From Nostoc sp. FACHB-280 (lineage in GTDB: Bacteria > Cyanobacteriota > Cyanobacteriia > Cyanobacteriales > Nostocaceae), in assembly GCF_014697615.1 (NCBI RefSeq), contig NZ_JACJSD010000063.1:1-34426 (forward strand): DNA of 34,426 bases, in the 5' to 3' direction. The notes below the pieces were generated by a model. It was given only the letters and a program-made list of their open reading frames with translations, made no database searches and had not been told where the DNA came from. Position numbers and translations under genes: made by a program. The first letter of the stretch is position 1. Every line of letters starts with the position of its first letter. Below, one piece after another: positions 1-7,324 of this stretch.

Positions 1-1
1 A

Positions 2-115
2 GCAAGAACTTATTCTGATTTAGCGAAAGCGATTGAAAATGCTTTTAGCCAAGTCTCATTAAATGACATTTATAATTGGTTTACACATTCTTGTTACTGC
101 ACCTCACCAGAGTAG
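2..115 (+). pseudogene. C-terminal end of an IS630-like transposase (cut by window edge)
   Basis: An open frame enters from the left edge and stops at TAG 113-115, giving 37 residues. It contains a leucine/alanine helix followed by the string NWFTHSCYC and ends TSPE. An NWF-x-H-x-C-YC ending is what I recall for the C-terminus of IS630-family DDE transposases of cyanobacteria. No start is visible, so it cannot be said whether the element is intact to the left or a remnant. The terminal inverted repeat expected shortly after the stop could not be identified. The call rests on family memory of this C-terminal motif. Confidence 0.55.
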
Positions 116-215
116 AAAACGCTATATTAAAAACATGCTGCAAATAATTTTTAGTGGCAATTTTCAGCCAAAAAAAGAAGGAGATTGACAATCTATTATA
201 CGTAATTCACTAATC

Positions 216-1487
216 TTATTCGTTCATTTCTTTATATGTAGCCAATGCTGAAGGCGACAAGCGGCTGAGGTAACGGAATATCCAGTATTTCACGACTGTA
301 TCTAGAATTACGGGGAAGGTGGCAATAAATAGAAATATCAAACTTCTATTAGGTGCTAGTCCCAAATGCTCGGCTAACCCTTCAAGAATTACTTCCCAAC
401 CGTGTGGTGAGTGGAAACCAACAAATATATCGGTAAACAAAATAATTACAAAGGCTTTAGCACTATCACTCAAGCCAAATATCAGTTCATCTATAAAAGA
501 CTTGATGGCTGCGATTTCTTTTTTACCATTAGCAACTACAACAGCAAAAGCGACTAAGGAAATCAAATCAGCAAAAACATTACTGATAGCTTCTTGACTT
601 TTCTTGCGAAATTCTTGAGCTATTTCAATAGCCTTTTCTTTGACAGTAGTTTCGATTTCCTCTGGAGATAAACTAGGCGATTTCTTAAGTAGAGTTTGAA
701 ATTTTAATTGTTCTTCAAAGGTTTTTAACTCTTTGAAAGCTTCTTCCTCCATTTCAGTGTTGATAAAAATAGAGGTAATTTGTTGACTTCTAACACGCTC
801 TACTATAGGGCTGACTAAAAATTCTTTAGAAAACTGCTGTGTTAATAACGGGATCACAATTAACAGTAGCAGGAAGCGCACAGAAGTTCTAGTCCGATTT
901 TGGGAAATGTGGTAATTCCGAATAAAATCTGCTTCGGCGTTGGGAGAAAAATCTGTGGTAATTCGATTAATTGTTCTACCAATAGAACTTGGGAGAAATC
1001 CTATACTTTGATTATTCGTAGCAGGATTGATCAGATTAGATGTATTTTGATAAATTTCACTTTCAATTTTTAACGGCTGAGATATAGATTGTGGATTTAT
1101 TTTGCTAATTATTAATGTTTGTTGCTGATACTTTTCAATAACTTCATCAATGAACTGGAGTTTATCTAATAAAACAGGATTAGAAATTTCTAATAGTGAG
1201 CGGCTGGCTTGGAATTCTGCTAGTTTCAGTTTAATAAGAGTTAAATTTTGGGCTAGGATACTCTGCCAATAAGACATGACATTTGGTGTCTCATTTACGG
1301 ATGCGGCAGAAATGATTTGATTGTTAAAATGCTCTATTTCAATATCTCTGATTTTCCTTGCAGCATCATAAGCTTGGACAAGCGATCGCTCCGGTGTATT
1401 GACAAACCATTGTTTCATCACTTCCCAATATTCATATACCTTTTGCCGCAGCAAATCACTATTCTTTGTAAACAAAAAATTCTTCAT
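216..1487 (-). CDS. pxcA: Proton extrusion protein PxcA (CemA family)
   Basis: 423 residues, in the usual size range of cyanobacterial PxcA (formerly CotA), the relative of chloroplast envelope CemA. The N-terminal half is soluble and helical. The C-terminal half has about four membrane segments: near residues 204-220 (FLLLLIVIPLL), around 310 (LISLVAFAVVVA), around 345 (AKAFVIILFTDIFVGFHS) and near 385-405 (IFLFIATFPVILDTVVKYW). The HSPHGWE...EHLGL stretch and the final RYLSRLSPSALATYKE are characteristic CemA/PxcA features. Known role in Synechocystis: light-induced, Na+-dependent proton extrusion, with effects on CO2/HCO3- uptake. It lies 86 nt downstream of the carbonic anhydrase on the same strand, with a 12-bp inverted repeat in between, so it may be read through from the sbtA operon or from its own promoter. 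ATG start; no strong ribosome binding site seen. Confidence 0.93.
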   Translation of the reverse strand: MKNFLFTKNSDLLRQKVYEYWEVMKQWFVNTPERSLVQAYDAARKIRDIEIEHFNNQIISAASVNETPNVMSYWQSILAQNLTLIKLKLAEFQASRSLLEISNPVLLDKLQFIDEVIEKYQQQTLIISKINPQSISQPLKIESEIYQNTSNLINPATNNQSIGFLPSSIGRTINRITTDFSPNAEADFIRNYHISQNRTRTSVRFLLLLIVIPLLTQQFSKEFLVSPIVERVRSQQITSIFINTEMEEEAFKELKTFEEQLKFQTLLKKSPSLSPEEIETTVKEKAIEIAQEFRKKSQEAISNVFADLISLVAFAVVVANGKKEIAAIKSFIDELIFGLSDSAKAFVIILFTDIFVGFHSPHGWEVILEGLAEHLGLAPNRSLIFLFIATFPVILDTVVKYWIFRYLSRLSPSALATYKEMNE

Positions 1488-1515
1488 TACCGTATTCAGT
1501 GTAAACTAGAATTAA

Positions 1516-1557
1516 GATAGGGTAATCATGCGTTTAAAATATCACGATTACCCTATC
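1516..1557. promoter_or_regulatory. Perfect 12-bp inverted repeat between carbonic anhydrase gene and pxcA
   Basis: GATAGGGTAATC (1516-1527) is repeated as its exact reverse complement GATTACCCTATC (1546-1557) with an 18-nt spacer. It sits between the carbonic anhydrase stop (1574) and the pxcA start (1487). No T-run follows on the minus strand, so it is not a standard intrinsic terminator. It may be an mRNA stabilising/attenuating hairpin or a protein-binding site. Confidence 0.6.
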
Positions 1558-1573
1558 AAACATTAATAATTAA

Positions 1574-2248
1574 TTATTCTGAATATACACCAATCAACGG
1601 ATTTGGTACAGGGAAGGGACGATTTTCTAAAATCTTAAATTGACCAGTCTCAGCATCATAAGCAAAGACTTCACCAGTCTCAATTTCATAAATCCAAGCA
1701 TGAAGAGTCAACTGACCACTATGGAGTCGAGAACGAATAATTGGATGAGTTTCGAGATTTTCTATTTGCGTCAGTACATTCTGTTCAATGGCGATTCTTA
1801 AAAGCTTATCACCTGGGCAATCTTTATAGTTATCCATCACCAAACGGCGAGTTGGTTCAGCGTACTGCCTTAACCAGTCATAAACTAACGGCATTTGCTG
1901 TGCCAAACTACCTATCTGCAATAATCCTCGCATTGCTCCACAATGAGAATGACCACAAACAACTACATCGTTGATATTTAAAGCCTGAATTGCATATTCA
2001 ATTCCTGCACCTTCAGCACCGTGATGTGAGCCATAGGGCGGAATAATATTACCAACATTACGAATAACAAATAAATCTCCCGGCTGACTCTGGGTAATTA
2101 AAAAAGGATCAATCCGAGAGTCAGAACAAGTAATAAATAATACTTCTGGTGTTTGTCCTTGTGATAAATTTTCAAATAATTCGCGGTGTGTAATAAAATA
2201 ATTGTCGTGAAATTCATTTAGCCCCGCAATTATGCGTTTAATTGGCAC
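1574..2248 (-). CDS. Beta-class carbonic anhydrase
   Basis: 224 residues; interconverts CO2 and bicarbonate. Zinc ligands are visible as C41 (CSDSR), H100 and C103 (CGHSHCGAMRG), with the D43/R45 dyad of the beta class. There is no signal peptide, so it is probably cytosolic or carboxysomal. It lacks the long C-terminal extension of Synechocystis CcaA (about 274 residues). The start is GTG, supported by AGGAG nine bases upstream. It is the third gene on this strand after sbtA and sbtB (78 nt after sbtB, with a hairpin in the gap), which fits a role in using bicarbonate imported by SbtA. Confidence 0.93.
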   Translation of the reverse strand: MPIKRIIAGLNEFHDNYFITHRELFENLSQGQTPEVLFITCSDSRIDPFLITQSQPGDLFVIRNVGNIIPPYGSHHGAEGAGIEYAIQALNINDVVVCGHSHCGAMRGLLQIGSLAQQMPLVYDWLRQYAEPTRRLVMDNYKDCPGDKLLRIAIEQNVLTQIENLETHPIIRSRLHSGQLTLHAWIYEIETGEVFAYDAETGQFKILENRPFPVPNPLIGVYSE

Positions 2249-2286
2249 GATTAAAAACTCCTGAGTAATAAGCTAATGTGATTTTG

Positions 2287-2314
2287 AGAGACGTTGATAT
2301 TATCAATACGTCTC
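2287..2314. promoter_or_regulatory. Near-perfect palindrome between sbtB and carbonic anhydrase gene
   Basis: AGAGACGTTGATA is followed at once by TATCA-AT-ACGTCTCT, a palindrome broken only by an inserted TA. It lies in the 78-nt gap of the operon. In the minus-strand transcript it would fold into a long hairpin without a following U-run, so mRNA processing or differential stability is more likely than termination. Confidence 0.5.
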
Positions 2315-2326
2315 TTCAGAGCTTAT

Positions 2327-2620
2327 CTAATGGGCAATCCACTTGGCATCAGAGACAATACACACACCTCCAAATTTTTTGATGATTGGCTCAATTGCTG
2401 TTACTAATTCTTGTTCTTGTTCTTGTGTACAAACACTCATAATATAGCCATTAGTGAGTGTATGACTTTCTAAATCATTAAAAACTCTACCTCTATCTCC
2501 TTTACCTGTAACATCTTCAATTATTGTGTAACCAGAAACTCCGACTTTCTCTAAAATCTCCAGAACTTTTGGTAGTTCTAAAGAGTTTGTGACTATTTCG
2601 ACTTTCTTGATGGCTTCCAC
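2327..2620 (-). CDS. sbtB: PII-like signalling protein SbtB
   Basis: 97 residues with the ferredoxin-like pattern of PII-like proteins: KVEIVTNSLELPKVLEILEKVGVSGYTI, then a T-loop region (EDVTGKGDRGRV) and a last strand GGVCIVSDAKW. SbtB binds adenine nucleotides including cAMP and controls the bicarbonate transporter SbtA; its place immediately after sbtA supports the name. It is shorter than Synechocystis SbtB (about 110 residues) because it ends at SDAKWIAH and lacks the C-terminal Cys-x4-Cys redox loop. The start is GTG. GGAG sits nine bases upstream within the last codons of sbtA, and the intergenic gap is 4 nt, so translation is probably coupled. Confidence 0.88.
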   Translation of the reverse strand: MEAIKKVEIVTNSLELPKVLEILEKVGVSGYTIIEDVTGKGDRGRVFNDLESHTLTNGYIMSVCTQEQEQELVTAIEPIIKKFGGVCIVSDAKWIAH

Positions 2621-2624
2621 TTAT

Positions 2625-3602
2625 TTAAACTCCAATAGCTTTGATAATGTTGAAATACAAAGGAATGCCAATAATAATATTGAAAGGAAAGGTCAGTGCT
2701 AAGGCCATAGATACATACAAACTAGGATTAGCTTCAGGAACTGTCATTCGCATTGCTGCGGGAACTGCTATGTAAGAAGCACTGGCACAAAGGACTGCAA
2801 ATAGTAAAGAATTACCCGCAGACATGCCGATTAACTTGGCAAGAATGATGCCGACAATCGCGTTAGCTACAGGCATAAATATCGAAAAGACAATCAAAAA
2901 AGAACCAGTTTTACGCATATCTTTGATTCTTCTAGCTGCAACCATCCCCATATCTAGTAAAAAGAAGGCTAAGACTCCGTAAAAAATTTCTTGGGTGAAC
3001 GGATGTAGTTTCTCCCAACCTCTTTCACCTGTCAGTGTCCCGATAATTACGCTACCAATGAGGAGAAAAACTGAACCATTTAAGAAGGCTTCCCGTAAAA
3101 CTTCACCCCAAGAAAATTCGCCTTTTTGGTTTTCTTTCGCTGGCGCAAACAATCTCACTAATAAAATACCCACAATAATTGCTGGTGATTCCATTAATGC
3201 TAAAGCGGCTACCATGTGTCCGCCAGAAGAAATATTCAAAATTTTGAGAAATGATTGAGCAGTAATAAATGTCACTGCACTAATCGAACCATAAGTTGCT
3301 GCGATCGCGGCTGCATTGTACGCATCTAATTTAACTTTTAAAATGAAAAACGAGTACACAGGCACAGCAGAAGCCATCAATATTGCTGAAAGAAGTGTAA
3401 GAGCAATTTCAGAATTAATACCACTTTCTGTAATTTCATATCCGCCTTTGAAACCAATAGCTAATAACAGGTAAAGGGAAAACAATTTAGGTAATGGTTG
3501 CGGAATTTCCAGGTCAGATTTCAAAAAAATTGCCAGCATTCCTAAAAAGAAAAATAACACTGGCGGATTTAAAATATTGGACAGAATTAAACTGGAATTC
3601 AT
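2625..3602 (-). CDS. sbtA: Sodium-dependent bicarbonate transporter SbtA
   Basis: 325 residues with about ten hydrophobic segments in two halves. It begins NILNPPVLFFFLGMLAIFLKSDLEIP and includes the family-typical EIPQPLPKLFSLYLLLAIGFKGG and ALMESPAIIVGILL. SbtA is a high-affinity Na+/HCO3- symporter of the plasma membrane in the carbon-concentrating mechanism. The protein is shorter than Synechocystis SbtA (about 374 residues). The shortfall appears to be in the cytosolic linker between halves (around AKENQKGEFSWGEV). Two starts are possible: GTG at 3611, or ATG at 3602 with AGGGG eight bases upstream. The ATG is preferred because the AGGGG overlaps the GTG. The gene heads the block sbtA-sbtB-carbonic anhydrase-pxcA. 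Confidence 0.93.
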   Translation of the reverse strand: MNSSLILSNILNPPVLFFFLGMLAIFLKSDLEIPQPLPKLFSLYLLLAIGFKGGYEITESGINSEIALTLLSAILMASAVPVYSFFILKVKLDAYNAAAIAATYGSISAVTFITAQSFLKILNISSGGHMVAALALMESPAIIVGILLVRLFAPAKENQKGEFSWGEVLREAFLNGSVFLLIGSVIIGTLTGERGWEKLHPFTQEIFYGVLAFFLLDMGMVAARRIKDMRKTGSFLIVFSIFMPVANAIVGIILAKLIGMSAGNSLLFAVLCASASYIAVPAAMRMTVPEANPSLYVSMALALTFPFNIIIGIPLYFNIIKAIGV

Positions 3603-3611
3603 GTCTAGCAC

Positions 3612-3966
3612 CCCTGATATAGATTCTGAATAATAACTAAAAAACTAGCCGATTGATTCATGGATATAATCTCTGTAACAAAAGATTAACTATTCTCGGT
3701 TAATATATTTCAACATTGTGAACAATGTGTGTTTTTTGTATGTCATTGCTATGAATTAGCTCAAGAATATAATTTCTGATTTGTACGGAAATGAAAACTT
3801 CAGTAGATAATTACAGTCAATTCCTATCTACAACAAGACTTTGATCATGCTTAGGGAAACTTGGTTTAATTTAAATTAGTCTTCTGGCGGGAACTATCAC
3901 CGTGATTTTACGGTCAATGATGTTTTACACTTTCAGTAAGATACCTGATATTTTTGAGGAAGTTAG
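3612..3966. other. Divergent promoter region between sbtA and the COP23 gene
   Basis: 355 AT-rich bases without a gene. It must hold the promoter of sbtA (minus) and of the COP23 gene (plus). The one clear site is a 7-2-7 palindrome at 3713-3728. No clean NtcA box was found by eye. Confidence 0.6.
3713..3728. promoter_or_regulatory. Candidate operator, palindrome ACATTGT-GA-ACAATGT
   Basis: A perfect 7-bp inverted repeat with a 2-bp centre, 111 bp upstream of the sbtA start. Its size and symmetry fit a dimeric transcription factor site. Low-CO2 genes of cyanobacteria are controlled by LysR-type NdhR/CcmR and CmpR, but this sequence does not obviously match their longer-spaced motifs, so no regulator is assigned. 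Confidence 0.4.
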
Positions 3967-3975
3967 GTGTTAACC

Positions 3976-4539
3976 ATGAAATTGAGGTTGTTTGGCCAAG
4001 GCTTGATGGGAATTGGAGTCTCTTCTGTAGCGGCGTTGAGTGTGGTTGCAACTATTGATCAGCCTAGTTATGCGGGAGGGACGATTTTTAAATGTGAAAA
4101 GCGTCAAGGTGTACCGATAACAGTTGCTCAAACTCAAGATGGCAGAAAAGTCCCGATGATTCAATGGTCATCTCAAGATTACTTTCCTAAAGAGTGGAAC
4201 TCAGAACGTCGTTGTTATGAAGTGTCGCGGAGATTTCAAAGAAGTTATGACAATGGCAGACTCAAGTATATTAAAACAGGCACTTTGCGCGGACAACCTG
4301 TAGTGTGTGCGGCGGTAAATCAGAGTGCGCCTTGCACTGATAGTTCTTTGTTGTTTACTCTCAAACGTGGTAGTAATGCGAAAGCAACTTTGAGAAGACT
4401 GATGAATCGTCGGGGGTTAGTCGCTGGGAATGTTCTGAATGAAAGTGGGGGAGACTCATTGAACATTGATTTTGATACATATTTAAATCACGCGACAAAT
4501 GACCAAAATAGCGATATTAATCAAGATATTAATGAATAA
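3976..4539 (+). CDS. Secreted COP23-domain protein
   Basis: 187 residues. The N-terminus is a signal peptide (MKLRLFGQGLMGIGVSSVAAL, then a likely cut near PSYAGG). The mature part has the layout of the cyanobacterial COP23 (circadian oscillating protein 23) family: FKCEKRQGVPITVAQ..., PMIQW, ERRCYEVS, VVCAAV and APCTDSSLLFTL. Its four cysteines probably form two disulfides in the periplasm. The C-terminal 40 residues are acidic and Asn/Asp rich, probably disordered. The molecular function of COP23 is not established. Upstream GTG (3967) is possible, but ATG 3976 is preferred because AGGTG lies six bases before it. Two secreted trypsin-like proteases follow closely, suggesting they act together. 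Confidence 0.75.
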   Translation: MKLRLFGQGLMGIGVSSVAALSVVATIDQPSYAGGTIFKCEKRQGVPITVAQTQDGRKVPMIQWSSQDYFPKEWNSERRCYEVSRRFQRSYDNGRLKYIKTGTLRGQPVVCAAVNQSAPCTDSSLLFTLKRGSNAKATLRRLMNRRGLVAGNVLNESGGDSLNIDFDTYLNHATNDQNSDINQDINE

Positions 4540-4572
4540 TGCGATCGCTATTTTTATCTGTTGTAAACCCAA

Positions 4573-5334
4573 ATGAATGGTTCTCCGTTGACACTGGTTG
4601 TCTGTCTTGGCAGTATTTCCCTGATTTTGTCAGCATCAGCACCAGTTGTCAGTATTCCTGCACCAAATTACATTGCTCGGTCAATTACTGTCAAAGTTCT
4701 ATCTCAAGATTTTTTGGGTTCTGGTATTTTGTTGCGGCGTAACGGTGCAACATATACAGTATTGACCAATGCTCATGTATTACAAGCTGGTGATCCTCCC
4801 TATCGTGTACAAGCGCCAGATGGTAGGATTTATAGAGCTAATTTACCTCAACGCTTAAACTTCGGAAAAAACGATTTAGCTGTGTTGCAATTCAAAAGTG
4901 CAGGCAGTATCTATGCAATAGCATCTCTTGGTGCATTTCCCGCATCAGGAGATGAGGTCTTTGCTGCGGGTTTTCCGGCTGTGGAAGAACGAGGTAAAAA
5001 ACAAAGCTTGGCCTTTACTACAGGTAAGGTGAGTTTAGTTCTAGCCAAACCTTTAGAGGGCGGTTATCAACTAGGCTACACCAACAATATTAAAAACGGT
5101 ATGAGTGGCGGCCCTTTATTAAATGTTCGGGGTCAAGTGGTGGGAATTAATGGAATGCAAGCTTATCCATTGTGGGATCAACCATCAGTATTTGCTGATG
5201 GTTCTAAAGCCGATGCAAGATTGCATCAAATGATTATTCGCCTCAGTTGGGCTGTACCGATGACAAAGGTGAGACAGATGATGCCAAAAGCCGAAAACAC
5301 TACGGTTACTACTGTATTTAATCAAGCTGATTAG
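4573..5334 (+). CDS. Secreted trypsin-like serine protease (S1 family), first of a tandem pair
   Basis: 253 residues. An N-terminal hydrophobic segment (residues 6-25) should direct export, although no basic residue precedes it. The catalytic triad is visible: H68 in LTNAHVL, D101 in KNDLAVLQF, and S178 in NGMSGGPLL. There is no PDZ domain, so it is a simple protease rather than a full HtrA. It begins 33 nt after the COP23 gene and is followed by a paralogue with the same triad spacing. No good ribosome binding site precedes ATG 4573 and a stop lies just upstream in frame, so translation may be coupled to the previous gene. Substrate unknown. Confidence 0.85.
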   Translation: MNGSPLTLVVCLGSISLILSASAPVVSIPAPNYIARSITVKVLSQDFLGSGILLRRNGATYTVLTNAHVLQAGDPPYRVQAPDGRIYRANLPQRLNFGKNDLAVLQFKSAGSIYAIASLGAFPASGDEVFAAGFPAVEERGKKQSLAFTTGKVSLVLAKPLEGGYQLGYTNNIKNGMSGGPLLNVRGQVVGINGMQAYPLWDQPSVFADGSKADARLHQMIIRLSWAVPMTKVRQMMPKAENTTVTTVFNQAD

Positions 5335-5411
5335 CGGGTGAAAAATTTTGGATTTAAGATGTCAACGTTCTGTCAATCTATCGTCATCATTTTTTACGTT
5401 GGTGTGAGATT

Positions 5412-6209
5412 ATGAGACTTAATCGTGGATTTACAACAGCAATTGTCGGGGTAGCGATCGCCTTTACGCAACCAGAAATTGCCCGACCTTTAACTGCACA
5501 GGATGTTGCTAATCTTGCTCAAAATATTACTGTCATGATTAGTGGCCCGCAACTTGGCTCTGGAGTGATTATTTACCGCAAAGGCAAAACCTACAGCGTG
5601 CTGACTAATTGGCATGTGGTTGATGCGCCAGGAACTTACATCATCCAAACACGCAGTCAGACCCAATATCAAATTCAACCCACGTCTATCACCCGTGTTC
5701 CAGAAGCGGATTTAGCAATTTTACAGTTTAATAGCGATCAAGCCTACAATGTGGCGATTTTTGGCAACTCCGATGCCACCAGAGAAGGCACAACAGTATA
5801 TGTATCCGGCGCACCAGAACCATTACATGGCATTGAAAACCGTACTGTGTTAGTACCAGTCGGACAAATTATCGGGACTAATTCTCAAGACAAAGAAGGT
5901 TACACCTTAATTTATAGCAACACGACTTATCGCGGGATGAGTGGTGGCCCTGTGCTAGATGATAACGGCCGTTTAATTGGGATTCATGGACGCGGTGCGA
6001 GATCCGACGGGGAAAAAGTTGGGTTTAATTTAGGCATTCCCATCAATATCTTTGTTAATTCCAAAGCTGTAAGAACTTTGAAATTAGCAATCCCGATTTC
6101 TCAACCAAAAGATAAACCTGCATCGGCTAATGTTCCCGCCATTGGCAGACCATCAGTAATCAATGGTTCTGGCGGAGCCGCAGGTTCTTGTCCTGGTAGA
6201 ATTTGCTAA
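5412..6209 (+). CDS. Secreted trypsin-like serine protease (S1 family), second of a tandem pair
   Basis: 265 residues. A signal peptide (MRLNRGFTTAIVGVAIAFTQ) is followed by a compact S1 protease domain with H68 in LTNWHVV, D100 in EADLAILQF and S177 in RGMSGGPVL. Like its neighbour it lacks a PDZ domain. The last 40 residues are Gly/Pro/Ser rich and end with two cysteines (SCPGRIC). The pair probably arose by duplication: triad spacing is nearly identical, while the remaining sequence has diverged clearly. It starts 77 nt after the first protease. Periplasmic location inferred from the signal peptide. Confidence 0.85.
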   Translation: MRLNRGFTTAIVGVAIAFTQPEIARPLTAQDVANLAQNITVMISGPQLGSGVIIYRKGKTYSVLTNWHVVDAPGTYIIQTRSQTQYQIQPTSITRVPEADLAILQFNSDQAYNVAIFGNSDATREGTTVYVSGAPEPLHGIENRTVLVPVGQIIGTNSQDKEGYTLIYSNTTYRGMSGGPVLDDNGRLIGIHGRGARSDGEKVGFNLGIPINIFVNSKAVRTLKLAIPISQPKDKPASANVPAIGRPSVINGSGGAAGSCPGRIC

Positions 6210-6257
6210 AGACGGCAGAATTTAGAATAAAACTTTTTAATTTACACATTTTTTCAG

Positions 6258-6986
6258 ATGAAAAAAATATTAAATTTTAGTATTTTAACTGTATTACTAT
6301 TGCCAAATTTGCTAAATTTTGATGGTGAAAAAGCGATCGCCCAAACAGCGATCGATGAAGATAAACTCAATACAGTAAATGGTATGCCTTGGGCTGGCGG
6401 TGGTTTGCCTTTTAGTAAACTCGTGAATATCCAAGATACCCTAGTCAATTCCGCTTTAGGCAAAGTAGTTATTGATGCCCACGGCGAAGACCCCTTAAGC
6501 AGTTTAATTAAAAGTCCCTTTAGCGGCCCTCGTCCCGGCAGATTTGTAGTTGTATCTCTGTGGGGAAGCAAAATTGAAGGCTGCTTTGCTAAAATTGTCG
6601 TCCAAACCGCCCCAGCCGATGGCCAAGCGACATTAGAACAAATCGCTCCCACAACCATCGAGTTAGGTATTGATGGTCAAATTCTACAATTGACTCCTAG
6701 CCCTAATAGCAAAGTTAGAGGCTTTTCTGGCAAGTATACATATACCGAATATGAAAACAATCAAAATGTTTCATATAGCAATACTTGGTATATGTCAGAT
6801 ACTTTGTTTGCTATTAATGCTGATGCTGCTAACATTTTACGCAAAGCTCCACCCAAAGAAGTCCGGGTTCGGTTAACTTTTGCCAATGGTGATACTAAAG
6901 TGTTTCCTATTGGTAAGGGAACTGTGAAACATTGGCAAGAAGCTTATGGTTTTAATAGTGCTTGTACTGCACCAAATCAACCGTAA
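6258..6986 (+). CDS. Secreted protein of unknown function
   Basis: 242 residues. It has a clear signal peptide (KKILNFSILTVLLLPNLL), with cleavage probably near KAIAQT. The mature part is predicted mainly as beta strands and contains two cysteines (EGCFAK and NSACTAP) that could pair. I recognise no family. It is the fourth gene of a codirectional run (COP23, two proteases, this), 48 nt after the second protease, so it may be a substrate, inhibitor or partner of those proteases; that is inference from position only. Four HIP1-like bases mark its 5' part, so it looks like resident DNA. Confidence 0.7.
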   Translation: MKKILNFSILTVLLLPNLLNFDGEKAIAQTAIDEDKLNTVNGMPWAGGGLPFSKLVNIQDTLVNSALGKVVIDAHGEDPLSSLIKSPFSGPRPGRFVVVSLWGSKIEGCFAKIVVQTAPADGQATLEQIAPTTIELGIDGQILQLTPSPNSKVRGFSGKYTYTEYENNQNVSYSNTWYMSDTLFAINADAANILRKAPPKEVRVRLTFANGDTKVFPIGKGTVKHWQEAYGFNSACTAPNQP

Positions 6987-7324
6987 ATAAGGTAAAAAAA
7001 CTTAAATTTAATATCCAGACAAAATTAATTACACACATTGTTTTTCCATTCCCTGCTCCCTGTTCCCTATAACCAAAAATGAATTTAATTTTGTCCAACT
7101 ACTTATTAACTAGTCGTTGCTGATTAAGGGGATGAATTTTGTTTCGCGCCTTTGCGCGAAAAATCAATCTTTCATTTTGCTTCAACATCTCAATTCATCC
7201 CACATTTATGCAACGCCATTAACTAATAAGTAGTTAGACCACCAAGCTGAACTCAAGATTACTATTCAGCAAGTCCAATAATTCATGAATTCATAGCTAT
7301 AGCTCTATATAGAGTGTTTTTACT
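6987..7324. other. Intergenic region upstream of the caspase-like gene
   Basis: 338 bases. The first part holds a short pyrimidine repeat (about 7048-7069, CCCTGCTCCCTGTTCCCT). The middle is the nested inverted-repeat element at 7093-7239. The last 85 bases must hold any promoter for the caspase-like gene; no convincing -35/-10 pair was seen. Confidence 0.6.
7093..7239. repeat. 147-bp nested inverted-repeat element (MITE-like or large hairpin)
   Basis: The outer arms CCAACTACTTATTA (from 7095) and TAATAAGTAGTTAG (to 7237) are complementary but for one base. Inside them, CGTTGC pairs with GCAACG, then GGGATGAATT (7129-7138) pairs with AATTCATCCC (7192-7201). At the centre TTTCGCGC (7142-7149) pairs with GCGCGAAA (7154-7161) over a CTTT loop. 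The whole would fold as one long interrupted hairpin with a side stem. No ORF lies inside. It could be a non-autonomous mobile element or a structured RNA. Confidence 0.6.

Noticed and set aside
3612-3966. NtcA-type box (GTA-N8-TAC)
   Set aside because: Several GTA triplets were tested by eye but none had TAC at the right spacing.
4539-4742. Small plus-strand frame overlapping the first protease start
   Set aside because: Other frame of the signal-peptide region; no ribosome binding site and no recognisable product.
4573-6209. Full HtrA/DegP proteases
   Set aside because: Both proteins end soon after the protease domain and have no PDZ domain, so only S1-family protease is claimed.
6254-6658. 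134-residue minus-strand reading frame
   Set aside because: It lies wholly within the signal-peptide-bearing plus-strand gene at 6258-6986 and its product is low in family-like features; antisense shadow.
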